Positions 11,101-23,285 are shown, counted from the stretch's first letter. The stretch is 64,000 nt of DNA from Lucifuga dentata (GCA_014773175.1 VXCM01002236.1:62001-126000), one strand, 5' to 3'. Notes: generated by a model from the letters alone, not told the origin. A program made the numbers and translations.

Positions 11101-14100
11101 TAATTGGATCTTTAGGCTTGACCAGTCTCCACTGTGAAGCAACATACTGACATTTACATACCTGATCACTGAGTAAGAAAATCCTAATCCTTTCCCATTC
11201 TTCCACATGTGAATACAACCCTCAGACAACTATATTATTGAAGTATTAGTGAATTGGGGGACCTGTGTGAAACAACATTTTGAACTTTGTGAAATAAATT
11301 AGAAGTCACACCCACTTCATACAGCGATTGGCCATATGAGCTAAGGAGTGAAAGCAGGTAAATCTCTAAATTCTTTCTTTACACAACTAACATCACTGGT
11401 GGCACTTAAAACCCTCTGCGACCCCAAGAATTCCTTCAAAGACAGAAGTCAAAGTGTGTGCTGTTATTCCTGTTGACATGATTAATCATATCAAAACTAC
11501 AAAAGTACACAGAGAACACACAATTGTAGGCCACGCTCCGGTGAATGGAAGAGGCAGAAGTAGAAGTCGAGGACAACACACTATTATGGAGGAGGTTGTA
11601 TTGTTATTTCAAACACGAATGGTATCCATGTTGATGTCTTTGAATGACCACTGCACTGTTTTAGGAGTTTCCATTGTTAAACAGTATGCTGGCAGTTCAG
11701 GTAAACAATGTTGCAAGTCCTGCATCCTGGCCCATGATGATATCATGGTTCCTTCACTCCAGACCAGCAAGTTTTTAGGGCCAAAAAAGGCAGGAGAAGA
11801 ACTGTTTTTTACGGTGGAGCAACAGTGTTTTTGCGGTGGAAACACCACAAAAACACTGTTGGAAACACCCTGCACTATTTGCAGTTTGGCTCCCAGCCCC
11901 ATCCCCTGTTGAAAAGGGGTAAATGAACCCTCAGGGTCAGCAACTCAAGTGTAGGCTTATCTGATTTACTGAACATTAGAGGTCTACACAGTTTAAAATT
12001 TTGGATCTGACCTCATGCAGATCAGTGGAAAACCTACCTGAACCCGACATGCATAAAATAATCTCAAAAAAAAAAAAAAAAAAGNAAAAAAAAAAAAAAA
12101 AAAGGACCAATAGAGACCAAGGCCAGTCAGACCCAACCTGAAGCAGATCCAAGAATAATTAGATCTGATTGAAAATGTGGTCAACCCAAACACACCCAAA
12201 TATATAGAACACCAACACTGCAGCATAATGCACCACCATTTAATGAACAGCTTTTCTATCAATTATTGTTCCTAACTTGTTCCTTACACCAACAAAGAAC
12301 TTATCCACTTCAACTCATGCTGTCCATCTCCCTTCAAATAACACTTTTTTTGTTTCCTGTGGGATTATGATGCACCACATGATCAGTGATGCAGGTTGTC
12401 ACACAGACCCAAGACCTGTGGTAATAGCACATAACCCGACTTGATTAGACAGAATATAATTTGGACCTGACCCAACTTTGGTCCTGGGTCAGGTCTTGGT
12501 TCTGAGGAACTGAGTGGACCTGTGAAGACTTCTAACATACATACAGTTTTTGTTGTGTACCGCATAGGAGAGTGGGCAAGCCTATAGAGCCTGTTGACAG
12601 GACAAACCTGTGATTGAAGAACTAAGGTTACAATTGTTATCTTCATTTTTTTTTTAAATAGTAGCTTGCTACCTTCAGGTAATGAAGGCACAGAACACAA
12701 AGACACTGTAAATACTGTATGTTTTTGTTTTCATATTCCATTGTTTGCTCAGGAATCAACTGAATTACATCACAGAGGAGCTAAAAAATCCATACAGGTG
12801 AGACAAAGGAAACTCGTTCAGTTTGTCATTTGAAAGAAGTCTTTATCCAAAGGTTTGAATGCACAAACAAAAGATTGAAGATTCCAATCTTGAAACCTCA
12901 TAAAAACTGATATAATCATGAAGACTTGAGGAAATCACCAGTCAGCTAAGTGTCAGGGTGTCCAATGATATAAAATATTTTTTTAAATGAAAGCATTAGC
13001 ATCTCTAGTCACTTCAACAAATATTCTGTACACACTTATACAGTGCAGCTCAGTTTATATCAAAACAAACAAAGGACCATTTCCTGTTGTGCAAAGATAA
13101 GCATCAGAGAATATTTTCTTTTGAATGAATTTAATATGTACACATTTCTCATTTTATATATATTTTTTTTTTTGGCAATTTGTATCAGAAACTTGCCACT
13201 GGCGATTATCATTGGGATTCCTTTGGTGTCTATATGCTACGTGATGGTCAACATTGCTTACTTCACTGTTATGACCAGCACTGAACTGCTGTCGTCTCCA
13301 GCTGTTGCTGTGGTAAGAACAACTGAAATACACAATGATTATGGAGCAGCAGACGGCTAATAGTCACAGAGCCTATAAAATATAATTGGTAATGATTTAT
13401 CAGTGTGCTGTTGAATTCCAAATAAATACATTATGATGTGCATTGTTTAAGAGACCATAAATGTTTCATGTATATATTTACTATATGTACATTTATTGTT
13501 TCTTCAGAGAATTTTAAATTATGACCCAGACTTAATATGAATTTACTCAGTTGTCTTGCCTTTGCTGAAGAATTTGTTTGCACTTCCTTAGACTTTTGGA
13601 GACAGAGTCCTTTACCCTGTGTCTTGGGTCATCCCGCTCTTTGTTGCCCTTTCCACATTTGGATCTGCCAATGGGAGCCTCTTCACTGCTGGCAGGTAAA
13701 AATATAGTCACAAAGCACAAAAAGACTGCAAAGATTGAATGTTAGAATGAGGTAATGCTGTATTTATGTAAAAGCATCTGGAGAGACAAGAAGACAGATA
13801 AAAACAGAAAGAAATGAGTCATCAGCAAAACATAACCCACCTTTATCTTTCTCTTCTCACAGGCTGGCCTATGTATCTGGCAGAGAGGGTCACATGGTGA
13901 AAATCTTATCATATATCAGTGTGAAGTGCTATACCCCAGCCCCTGCTCTTATATTTAATGTGTGTTCTATGTATTAATGACTTCACTCATTTCAATTTGA
14001 TAATAAACCATCCATTGTTGTTGCTTATTTATACATACTTATATCTTTTTTTTAAATTTTTTTTTTATTCACCATTGGTTTCTCTTATTGTTCTGTGCTT

Positions 14101-15120
14101 CAGGGAATATTGGCTTTGTTCTACATCATCCCAGCAGACATCAACACCCTAATTAACTACTTCAGCTTTGCACAGTGGTTTTTTTATGGTCTGACAGCCC
14201 TGGCTCTCATAATCATGCGTTTCACCCGGAAGGAGCTCCATAGACCCGTGAAGGTAAGGTCATAATTTCTACATTACAAAGAGTACAAGCAGTTTTTACT
14301 TGGCAAGCAGCTCAGTGTTGTTTTAGTCTGTCATGTTGTTTAATTAATTCTGATGTTGTGTTCAATAAAACTGTAATTTTCTATTTTCTGCATGTCGAAA
14401 CTAAGCAAAGATGATAGAGCCTCATTTGGTGTTTAAGGACTTTGTTGTCATTAGTTTTGAAATCACTTTTTTTTTTTTTTTTTTTTTNTTTTTTTTTTTT
14501 TTTTTTTGTATGCTGGAGGCATTTCCCAGTGGACTCTGTAATGTGTGTGTTTACCCAAAGGTGCCAATTGTCATGGCAGGCATAATGGTCCTGATGTCCT
14601 GCTATTTGGTCCTGGCACCCATTATTGATAAACCAGAGATGGAGTACCTCTACTGTACCGCCTTCATTTTCAGCGGACTCCTCCTCTACTACCCATTTGT
14701 CCACCACAATTTCAGCTGGACGAGCAAAATCATGAGTGAGTCTTTAAAAGTTGATTCTCAGTGGTAACAGACCTGCCAAAAAAGTTTCTTCAGAGTTGTA
14801 TGTTTTTTGGTATTATATCTTGTGCACTTAATGACTTGAGATAATCAGAGAAAATGTGATCTCCTGTTCCTTTTGGAAAGTTTGGAGCTGAATTTCTATC
14901 AAAGTTCAACTTCACTAAAGAAGTAATTGATGTCCTCAGAAAGTTTGTTTTAAAAAAAAGAGAGAATCAAACTAAAGTTTTATGTTGTGCTGACATTATA
15001 GAGAATGGTGAATGCTGCTCTTGCTGTTGTGACCTCTGACTTCCACTTCCTCATATAGAGCCCATCACCATGCATCTCCAGCTGCTGATGGAAGTTGTTC
15101 CTCCTGAGAAAACTGAATGA
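8157..15120 (+). CDS. slc7a9: b(0,+)-type amino acid transporter 1 (SLC7A9), complete, 12 coding exons
   Basis: Coding exons: 8157-8273, 9418-9565, 9906-10148, 10713-10838, 10960-11059, 12753-12797, 13189-13312, 13592-13695, 13863-13959, 14104-14253, 14561-14735, 15059-15120. All junctions are GT-AG, phases match, and the 1491 nt give 496 aa (human protein 487). Seen: the TM1 GSGIF motif at residues 55-59, Cys154 in the loop after TM3 (equivalent to human Cys144, the disulfide to rBAT/SLC3A1), the TM6 segment around Trp240 and Asp243 (human W230, D233), Arg343 (human R333, a cystinuria site), and a C-terminal VPPE motif. Known of the family: a 12-TM light chain that, with SLC3A1, exchanges cystine and dibasic for neutral amino acids at the apical membrane of kidney and intestine. 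The start resembles the human MGD start. In-frame TAA codons lie just upstream of the ATG. A CAG ending at 8150 is a likely acceptor for a non-coding first exon, as in human, but exon 1 itself was not located. Confidence 0.95.
8444..8489 (+). other. potential G-quadruplex in a hairpin, slc7a9 first coding intron
   Basis: Four G-runs of 3-5 bases separated by single-base loops occupy 8452-8471 (GGG-A-GGGGG-T-GGGGG-T-GGGG). Two of the runs form one arm of a long inverted repeat: 8444-8460 pairs with 8474-8489 (CACAG..AAGGGAGGGGG against CCCCCTCCCTT.CTGTG), with one bulged base. The element lies 171 bases after the end of the first coding exon. Folding is predicted from sequence only. Confidence 0.65.
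9375..9412. repeat. imperfect (GT)n tract next to the slc7a9 second coding exon
   Basis: A GT-rich run ends a few bases before the acceptor AG at 9416-9417, so the usual pyrimidine tract is replaced largely by GT repeat. Confidence 0.8.
11821..11860. repeat. near-perfect 40 nt hairpin in slc7a9 intron
   Basis: The two 18 nt halves pair at 17 positions (one C/A mismatch) around a GAAA tetraloop. The outer stem is AACAGTGTTTTTG against CAAAAACACTGTT. It lies in the 1.69 kb intron between 11060 and 12752. Confidence 0.85.
11977..12534. mobile_element. non-autonomous DNA transposon, probably hAT-like
   Basis: The ends are inverted: TAGAGGTCTACACAG at the left and the reverse complement of TAGAAGTCTTCACAG at the right (13 of 15 match). 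The interior has CCCGAC/GGGTC-rich sub-repeats, including a perfect GACCTGACCCA / TGGGTCAGGTC inversion near 12466-12497. A poly-A run with an N at 12085 lies inside. There is no coding. Target duplications are too decayed to call. Confidence 0.5.
14467..14507. repeat. poly-T run with N, slc7a9 intron before exon 14561-14735
   Basis: About 40 T with an N at 14488, ending 53 bases before the acceptor AG. Its length is unreliable because the N sits inside the homopolymer. Confidence 0.9.
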
Positions 15121-15471
15121 AAACAATAGACCTGTCACCTAGGACACGTTCTACTGGACTGCTGTGCCCTGAAATGCGTCAGGCTTGGTTTTGCAATTAA
15201 GGACTAGAACTTTTGTACCTTAAGTGGGTCAGAGATAGTTGACTTTTGTTGAGTGTGTGACAAAACTTAAAGTGCATGCATTGTTTTTATGAACGAAGTT
15301 AAAACAAAAAATGTCTTATTTGGGTCCAGGACTGACAAAAAAGGAGGACCCCTGGTTCTAGAGAGAGTCACACAGGATAGTTTTCTTAGCTTATCAAAAT
15401 TCAAACTGAAAATGAAGACATGCAAGAGATGGAGTGATCATTGCTTATTGATGTCTCACTCTACATATCAA

Positions 15472-15477
15472 AATAAA
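15472..15477 (+). promoter_or_regulatory. slc7a9: candidate slc7a9 polyadenylation signal AATAAA
   Basis: AATAAA lies 352 bases after the slc7a9 stop codon and is the first canonical signal noticed downstream. The 3' UTR would then span about 15121-15500. This is inferred from position and motif only, with no transcript evidence. Confidence 0.5.
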
Positions 15478-15500
15478 TCAGATTAAACTTATCCAATAGT

Positions 15501-16134
15501 GACAGACTTATGTACAAGACTACATACTGATTAAAAAAAAAAAAAAAATAGACAAGCTTTTAAACATATCTGTTAAATGTGAATAATAGCCAGCCTGTAT
15601 GAAGCTATTGTTTTATACAGCTTCTGAATATAGTTAATGTGCAGCGGGTTTTGTACAATGGCTAGAGTTGCTTGAGAAATTAGACATGCATAGATCTACA
15701 CTTGTGCAAAGGGAAATGATACTTTTAGCTGCATTAACAAAACGACCACATGAAGGTTTACAGAGGTGAGGGTAGCTATGGGAAATAAACAATATGTGAT
15801 ACCAGCAAATATACCCAGTGTGTTTCTCTTTTATCGGAAAACTGATTATTTGAGAAATCTGTGCATATTGTCTTTCATAGTGTACAAACACAGCAAAAAT
15901 GTAGTAAGTGAGCATAGATTATATTGAGACACTGGGACAAAATATTGAGGCATACGTGGATGTGTGCCTCCTGCCTCATAACAGTCGGATAGCTGCAATT
16001 GATGGCACCAGCAGTTCACACATCATACTTACCAGCCACACACGAGAAATATTAAAATGAATACTAATTAGCATGTCAGATTTAACTGGACTCTTATATT
16101 CACTAAATTATAAGTGAGTTAAAGCAACATAAAG
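15501..16134. other. intergenic gap between slc7a9 3' end and the second LTR-like element
   Basis: AT-rich sequence with no gene, motif or repeat that I can name, apart from an A-run at about 15534-15549. Confidence 0.5.
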
Positions 16135-16138
16135 CAAC

Positions 16139-17919
16139 TGTAGCATAAATATATATTATGCATAACAGTAATATATGAATATTAATTAAGATAAAGCAAT
16201 GGTATGCAAAGTTGCAATGTTAAGATCATAATTTCAATAAAGAAATATTAATCTTATTTAAACTGGACACCATTCACGTTATGTGGAAAATTAAGTCGTT
16301 TAAACTTAATATTTTGATTATTTAATTAATATTCAGTCTCAGATCTTAACTTAATATTCGGGCTCAAACCTGAAAAGTAATGGTTTTTGACTCATCCAGT
16401 GATTCCTTCTCCGAACTGAAACAGGCAAACAAAGTACTATTGCACAGGTTAACATTTATTTACAGATGAGAAATATAAAAATATACAAATGAGGTAGATA
16501 TTATGTGAGAAATGAAAACCAGGTTTGACAACGGAAAACTGGTGGATTTTCAAAATAAAATCCTAACCTATTCTAACGTTGACTGAGTCTAGCTTTATTT
16601 TACGGAGTTAGTACGGCAATTATGAAAATAGAAAACGGTTGGTAAGAAAGATATGGAAATGGGAAAATAACGTAGTTAGGCTGCATCACTTTAACATCAG
16701 CAAAGACAAGATCTTACGTTGGGCTTAGTCACTCCAATGATGTGGGAAAGTCGGATCGCCAGTCTTGACTCAGGCGCTCAACAGCTTGGTCACGTCGTAT
16801 GAAGGAAGCGTGGTGCAGGCAGTCCTCAGGATTCAGGATGTTCGGACTCGCGGCCGTCGTCACGGATCCGAACAAATGGGTCTTCCTTTGGAACCAGATC
16901 AGCACACTTCTTGACGAACAGCTGGAGCTGGGAGCTGGACTTCAGGTCGAACCGGATTGCAGTGCTGGAGTTTACCCAACGTGGTCAGCGGAGCCGATGG
17001 CACGTAGCAGAGCAGCTAACTTAGAGAACTAACCGTAGCTAGAACTGAATAGCTTGAATGAAACCACGTGGAGGTCGTGATAACATCTATCGCTGATTCA
17101 GGCAAAATCTTCTTAGAACAGCTAATAAAATTACTTGAGATTACTTTAAAATAAAGAACCGCTAGCCGTTGTTTTAGCAACGCGGTGAAGAAAGGAGACA
17201 AGAAGAGAAGAGAAGCCGCCACGCGGTGTAGAGAGGGCAGCAACAAAAGGAAAAAGGAAAGAAAGCCAAGAGAGATAACAACAAAAAGCCTCAAACAATG
17301 GGCTGCGTGGAGTTTTAAAGAGAAAAGCCCTTCGCGCGTTGTGAAGAACACGCCCATGCTTTGTTCTCATAGGAGCTTTTCCCGATGATGTCATGAAGGC
17401 AGGCAGCAGCCTGGAGCAGCTTAATTTCTGTGATATTACAGAAACATAACCTATACTTATACTAAGTCCACTCATTTCCCATTGTCAAAGCATGATACAT
17501 AGAAATTTCACGTAGTAAATTCACAGTATGACATGCTAGCACAAATAAAACCATGTTACACAAATAAATCATCTCTTTTGTTGTCTAATAGGAATTTATC
17601 ACAAAATCTAAACATCTAAAACACTCTTATGAAATTTGATGATCTTTGATTAACTAAATCTATTTCTGCATCAATGCAAGTATTCTAAACATTACAAAGA
17701 TAAAACAAAAGCTTAGATTGTTGTAGATTGTCAAAATAGATTTTGTGTGAACTTAAAGGATCATAAAATAACAATGTGATGTTCTGTGATTTAAGAAGTA
17801 TGTTGGAGAAATGTAACACATAAAACTAAATCCTTTAACTAAATAAACACAAATACAAGTACAACAAAAGCATGTAGTATTGAAAATGAATTTCAATATC
17901 TGAACATAGTTTTAAGGTA

Positions 17920-17972
<53 letters not shown>

Positions 17973-18572
17973 CTCATTTATTTCATGACTCTAAATAAAT
18001 TCAGACATCTTCTTGTTTCCTGAATAGATTCTGAATTAAGAGTCTTATTTGGTGTAGTGAGATCAGTTCTTTAACTCTGTGAAGTCCTTGGCTTGTAGAC
18101 AATCTGGAGCCATTGAAGTGACCATTTGGGGGAGGGAGCTTGTGAGATACTCAAATGCAGATAAGAGTGACTGTATGTTCTTTTCTTTTATTGCAGAGGA
18201 GCTTTAAAGATCAAAGTGTTACCAAGTCTCTCTAAGGTGATAACCTCTGGTTACCATGGTGTTTGGGAGGTCAGAGAAATTTAGAAGTTCTGTTTCGTTG
18301 TCTTTACAGTATCTGCTCTGCAAGTTTTACAACTAAACGAGGGGAAGAGAACAGCAGGGGATCTTGAGGAGTTCCTGGGTGCTCATCCATATGTTAATGT
18401 GAATGTGTATTGTGTCTGTGAAGGGGGACAGTTAGGTGTCTGTGAAGGGGGAAGGTGATGTATGCGTGGCTTCAGCAGGCCTCCACGCAGATGCAGTCTG
18501 AAAACTGATTATTTCACCCCAGAAAACATAATCATATATTTATCAAACTGCAGTTGTTCCAGTAATGCTACA
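16139..18572 (+). mobile_element. LTR-like element, copy 2 (probable solo LTR)
   Basis: This 2434 bp unit aligns with 1220-3612 from its TGTAGCAT start to its ATGCTACA end, in the same orientation. Flanking bases are CAAC (16135-16138) and CAAA (18573-18576), a 3-of-4 match, consistent with a decayed 4 bp target duplication. An AATAAA at 17150-17155 corresponds to that of copy 1. A purine-rich segment at about 17215-17295 is unrelated to the matching place in copy 1, and a (GA)n run (17923-17966) is longer. No retroviral coding was seen. Because its flanking bases differ from those of copy 1, it looks like an independent insertion. Confidence 0.7.
17923..17966. repeat. (GA)n microsatellite inside LTR-like copy 2
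   Basis: About 22 GA units. The matching place in copy 1 (3005-3032) has a shorter, interrupted run. Confidence 0.95.
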
Positions 18573-18858
18573 CAAATTATAGAGGTACAAAGAAACCAGA
18601 CAGAATTTGCATAAATTATTGGAGCATTTTTTAAAAAATTATCAAATGCGGAAAGGGAGGAGTCTCAGGAATGATCACAGCAATAGCCAAAGATAAACAA
18701 GGTGCACTGAAAAAGCAGACCAGTGGTCATATGTAGACCCTCACTAACAGTGACTGAAAGACACATCAAGTTGAGTCAACAATAATGACAGCTTTATAAA
18801 TACCCAACAAAAAAATCAAACATTATGAGCTTCACCACACTGCTATGTACTGCAGGAG

Positions 18859-20539
18859 CAGGGCCAGCCCATGACGTAGGCAAACTAGGTGGTTGCCTAG
18901 GGCCCTGCAGCCGCTAGGGGGCCTCCACATCCAGGGTGAAACTAAATGAACTCTCCTTAGCAGTAAATAAGTTCAAGAGCTGCAGAAACATAACAAAATC
19001 TATGTGCTAACTTTGTAAGTTATAACTTAACTGTAAGTGAAAGGCATCAGCACAGTATAGAGCTCAACTCACTAACAGTGTGTTATAAAATGCACCTTTA
19101 TTCAGCACAGAACTAATATAACATGCAACTTATACATATTATGGTTTGACATTACATTTTAGTCAATGTTAGGCTCATCTGAGACTTAGCAAATATTTAT
19201 GGTGGGGGAACTCTGGGATGTAAGGTTAATACTGCAGAATGGGAGGTAAAGGGTAGCCATGCCCCTTTTGTATGTTGTTAGAAATTACTAGTTTAAAACG
19301 TGTTTAATTTACATTTTAATTTTGGCTGTTTTATAAGGTATTTAGTAAACTGAACCTTTTTTCATCCTTTTGTGTGTTAGACTAAAAACCTATTTAAAAT
19401 GGCTAAAATATGCAAAAACATCTCTAAACACTAAAACTCTAAACACATGGCGGTGGATCATCAGAGAGCTGGCCAGTCTCAGAGCGCTAGCAACAAGATT
19501 TAAACATGGCACCGTGACGTGCATGGATCATATGACGAGTCGTTTCTCTATATTCAGTGGCCCGAAAGGTGACTGACTGACCACCTGCCTGGGTATGTGA
19601 TATGTCATTTGAAAGCTTAGAATGTCTCCTACTGGATGAAAGCCATGTCAATTGCATCCAGCGACTGTAAAAAAAAAAAAAAAAAAANAAAAAAAAAAAA
19701 AAAAAACATCAGATGTAATGGATGGATGCCCATTTCCCAATGGAATGAATGGAAACGGAGCAGAGTTTACTCTAAAATGGATTACCAGAGACAAAAACTA
19801 ACCACATAATCTATTTTTGGGGAATTATATCATCTAAACGAAGGTAAGGGTTGCTACTTTATTGCACATCTTCTGTGTTTTGGTCAGGTTTTGGTCAGGA
19901 GTTAAATGCCCAAGATGAACATCTGGTGTTTGTTTACACAAGCAGCATGTTGAAGGCTTTATTTACATGTATTCGGAGTTTATGTTGTTTCATCTTATTT
20001 CCATGCTAGTAAATTATATTTTTTTAGGCGTGAAAGAAAATATTCAAACAGTTTTTAAATGTTTTAAAATGTTTTTTTTTTTTCCCGAACTAGGTGTATT
20101 TCTGGACTGTGCTAACAGGACTGCAGGTTTTTTGTTTTTTTTTTTAATATATATAAATTACAAAACAACCACAGCAAGCATAAACTTGTAGCTTTTCACA
20201 GGTGGTTTTTTTTTTTTTTTTTTTTTNTTTTTTTTTTTTTTTTTTTGCATGTGCTGAACATTTTGAGGCCAGGGTTTTGATTTTTGAGTTTGAGTTGGAT
20301 TCTTTTGTTGATCATATTTTCTGGGGTGTGTACAGGAACTAGGTCGACGTCAGTACTACTAGGTGGCCAGAATGTGAAGTTAAAAATGACAAATGATATT
20401 TAGTAATTATTATTATTATTAATTTATTTTTATTTAGCTTGATAGCATTCACACTGAAAATACCATCTCCTGTGCCCCTGGAAGGGGAGCCCCAGTAAAA
20501 AACTTGCCTAGGACCCCAGAAAGGCTAGGCCCGGCCCTG
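18859..20539. mobile_element. non-autonomous hAT-type transposon, 1681 bp
   Basis: The left end is CAGGGCCAGCCC and the right end is the reverse complement of CAGGGCCGGGCC (10 of 12 match). Both ends carry a sub-terminal GCCTAGG motif. The 8 bp flanks TGCAGGAG (18851-18858) and TGGAGGAG (20540-20547) match at 7 of 8 positions, the target-duplication length typical of hAT elements. No transposase was recognised inside; short open frames at 19370-19576 and 19967-20191 are not convincing. The interior includes an A-tract with an N at 19688 and a T-tract with an N at 20227. Confidence 0.75.
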
Positions 20540-20753
20540 TGGAGGAGTATTGTATTGTGAGGGTTTTCTGGTACTGTATTTTGTGAAAATGGTAGCATGT
20601 ATTCAGTTTGTGGACTTTGTGGGATGTGGTCATGTGTGTTGTTTCATGATTTGACAGGGCCAGGGCTTTGCTGATTTTCTACAAAATTGATCTGCAAAAT
20701 GTCCTACAAAAATGTGACAAAGCATTTCATGCATATCAACTAATTGAGGCCTA

Positions 20754-20756
<3 letters not shown>

Positions 20757-20788
<32 letters not shown>
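20757..20788. repeat. (TA)n microsatellite
   Basis: About 16 TA units. Confidence 0.95.
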
Positions 20789-20794
<6 letters not shown>

Positions 20795-22828
20795 AGAATA
20801 ACTGAAGAAAGGAATTTCTATAGCAATCCTTAAATTAAAAAAAATGCATGTTAGTGCCCTTAGTACGCCTGTGTACTGTAAGTAGATTGAGTGAATAAAC
20901 TGTCCCCAGAATTGTCCACTAGATGTCAGGGCTGCACTGTGGTTAAATAATTGTGAAGGAACAAAGAGACTGTTCTGCCATTATCATATAAACATTATAT
21001 GATTATAAAAGTAGTCGATTGATAAGGATGAGGAGCAAAAGATAAAGCTGACTTTTATCAACTTTGCCATTTACACAAGAGTTTTTTGATGTTAAGACCA
21101 TAAATGGGAGAGTTGAATGGGGCGCTGAGTAGGGGAATGTATCTCTGGCTACATATGCGCAGTGTACTTCTTTGATACTCAGCAGTCCATTTAAGTTCAA
21201 ATAAAGGAGCCATACAGACACAAGATTTTATCTTTGTTGCCCTCTAGAGGCAGAAAATATTTTAAGGCAGGAGTCCAACTATGGGGTCAAGGTAAAGTGG
21301 ATGCCCTGATGAAAAAGTAAAGTTTTTCTATGTGCTAATGAATCTACTGAGCTAAATGAGAAGCAACTCACTAAACCTTGTCGAATGCTAATTTTATAGT
21401 CTGTAGTGTTTATCTTTGTATAAAAAAAGAGGTAAATCAATAAAAGTTTTTATTTTTGTTTTTTTTTTTTTTTTAAACGAATGCTGTTCACTAAAGTCCA
21501 GCCAAAAAATCTGAGGTGAAATGAATGGTATTCTGTGTTTACTGTATAATGTTAGTGTTTTACATACAGTTTTATAATCAGAGAAAGCAACATTTTTTAA
21601 CTAAATATGGTACTGTTCTCACACTGACGAGCTCAAGGATGAAGACGTGATTCACTGCCACATTGCCCTAGCGTAACATAAATTTCCTAGCTTCCCATGC
21701 TTTATATCCTCATATTTTTTGTCTTATTGGAATTTTGGCACTGAGTGGAAAGGAGCAGTTGCGTTCTGTTTCATCACACTTTAATGGCTGAGTACCAGGA
21801 TGAAAGACAACATTTTTCATTTGGGTCCTGGGCAGAAATAGTAAAACAAGTCTGATTTTACAAAGAGAAGTTGGTGTTTTATGGTGCTTTTGAGATGATG
21901 CAAGGCAATTCTCTCTTCACTGTCAGTGGAGTTTAGGGATTTGATGACATTATAAAAAGAGTCAACACAATGAGTTGACTGTCTTATTCTTAGCTGTGAA
22001 ATATAATTATTCATGTTCAAAGATTTACACTCCAACATCACAGAAGATGTACAGTGTCCCTTTTGGGTATGTGATTTTGATAGATTTTTTTTTATTTGTG
22101 TCATCCACACAAAGTACCCATACGAACTTATAAGACCAATTACACTGTTGCAGTGGTGAAAGAAGAAGTGTCTCAAATACACAGAGGATATCCAAAATTG
22201 CATAAAAAGTTAAATTATTACATAAATTCTACAACATAAACAGAGTACTTTGTCTTCTCTCCAAAGCTTTAAACAAAACTTTAAAATTCTGTAGCAAAGT
22301 AAATTCCCTTCCTAAAATACAAATCAAACATTCAATAATCATCCAGCCAAAAGAAATCTGCCTTGACTGAGGACATTTTGTGAAAAAGTACAGCTCTTAA
22401 ATCATCATATAATGAACAATAAAAACATAAAATGAAATTCATTTTCAATCTCTTCTAACCCATAATACACAGTCTTTCCTCCTCTGATGCAGCATTCAAC
22501 CTACCTGTTTCAATAGCTAATGGCAATGTAGCTGAACTTAACTGCTTAGTTGGCTTTTAGTTTAAATTCTGTCTAACATATAATTCTACATTATAATTAT
22601 TTTAATCAAGCAACATGTTCTCAGGTTTGGTTTACACCATAAATTGACAGACCATTTTTCCTTATACTTACAAAGCAATTTACTTGGAATGTCCTGAATG
22701 TCACACTGTAACCTAATCACAAAAATAAACAACTGATTGACCATTAAAAAAAAAGATTTCATCTCTTTAGCTATCTCCAGGCTCTATATGTGTGTATTTT
22801 CATGAGTGATGATGACATTAACATTAAA

Positions 22829-22854
22829 TGTGTGTGTGTGTGTGTGTGTGTGTG
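22829..22854. repeat. (TG)n microsatellite
   Basis: About 13 TG units. Confidence 0.95.
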
Positions 22855-23285
22855 GCATATTTGGCAATTATGAAGAAACTTATTAACCAAGCAATTAAGA
22901 ACTCTTCAGTACAGACAGAGAAATGCTGAAACTGCACAGTATAAATTCTAAATATGGTGTTTTACTGCTTTGACTTGCCCTTTAGAACAAGGCACACAAA
23001 CATTTCTTGACATTTTGTTATTTTTGGATGCACATTTAATCTAGGTTACTTTAAAAGTTTTACAATACATACACTATTTAGAAATGCTTCAGTCAATACA
23101 AAAAACAAATCAAATTTTTGAAGCTGCAGCTCAATTTCGGTATATTAAATTGTGTTGTTGAGCTTTTTAATTTGTATCCTTATTTGGTAGTGTCCATATT
23201 GGCATATCCTAGAAACCATTAGTTTCTCCAGGTTCCTTCCTTATTTTGGTCATGTGACCAGCTCAGAAAACTCATGCTACAAATG

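Noticed and set aside
14411..14767. Long frame extending the slc7a9 exon at 14561 upstream
   Set aside because: The upstream part is intron with a poly-T tract; homology and the acceptor AG place the exon start at 14561.
1220..18572. A single provirus with slc7a9 inside its two LTRs
   Set aside because: The outer flanks do not match each other, each copy has its own flanking repeat, and no retroviral coding lies between them.
21817..22203. 128-codon minus-strand open frame
   Set aside because: No recognisable domain, no splice context and intergenic composition; likely chance.
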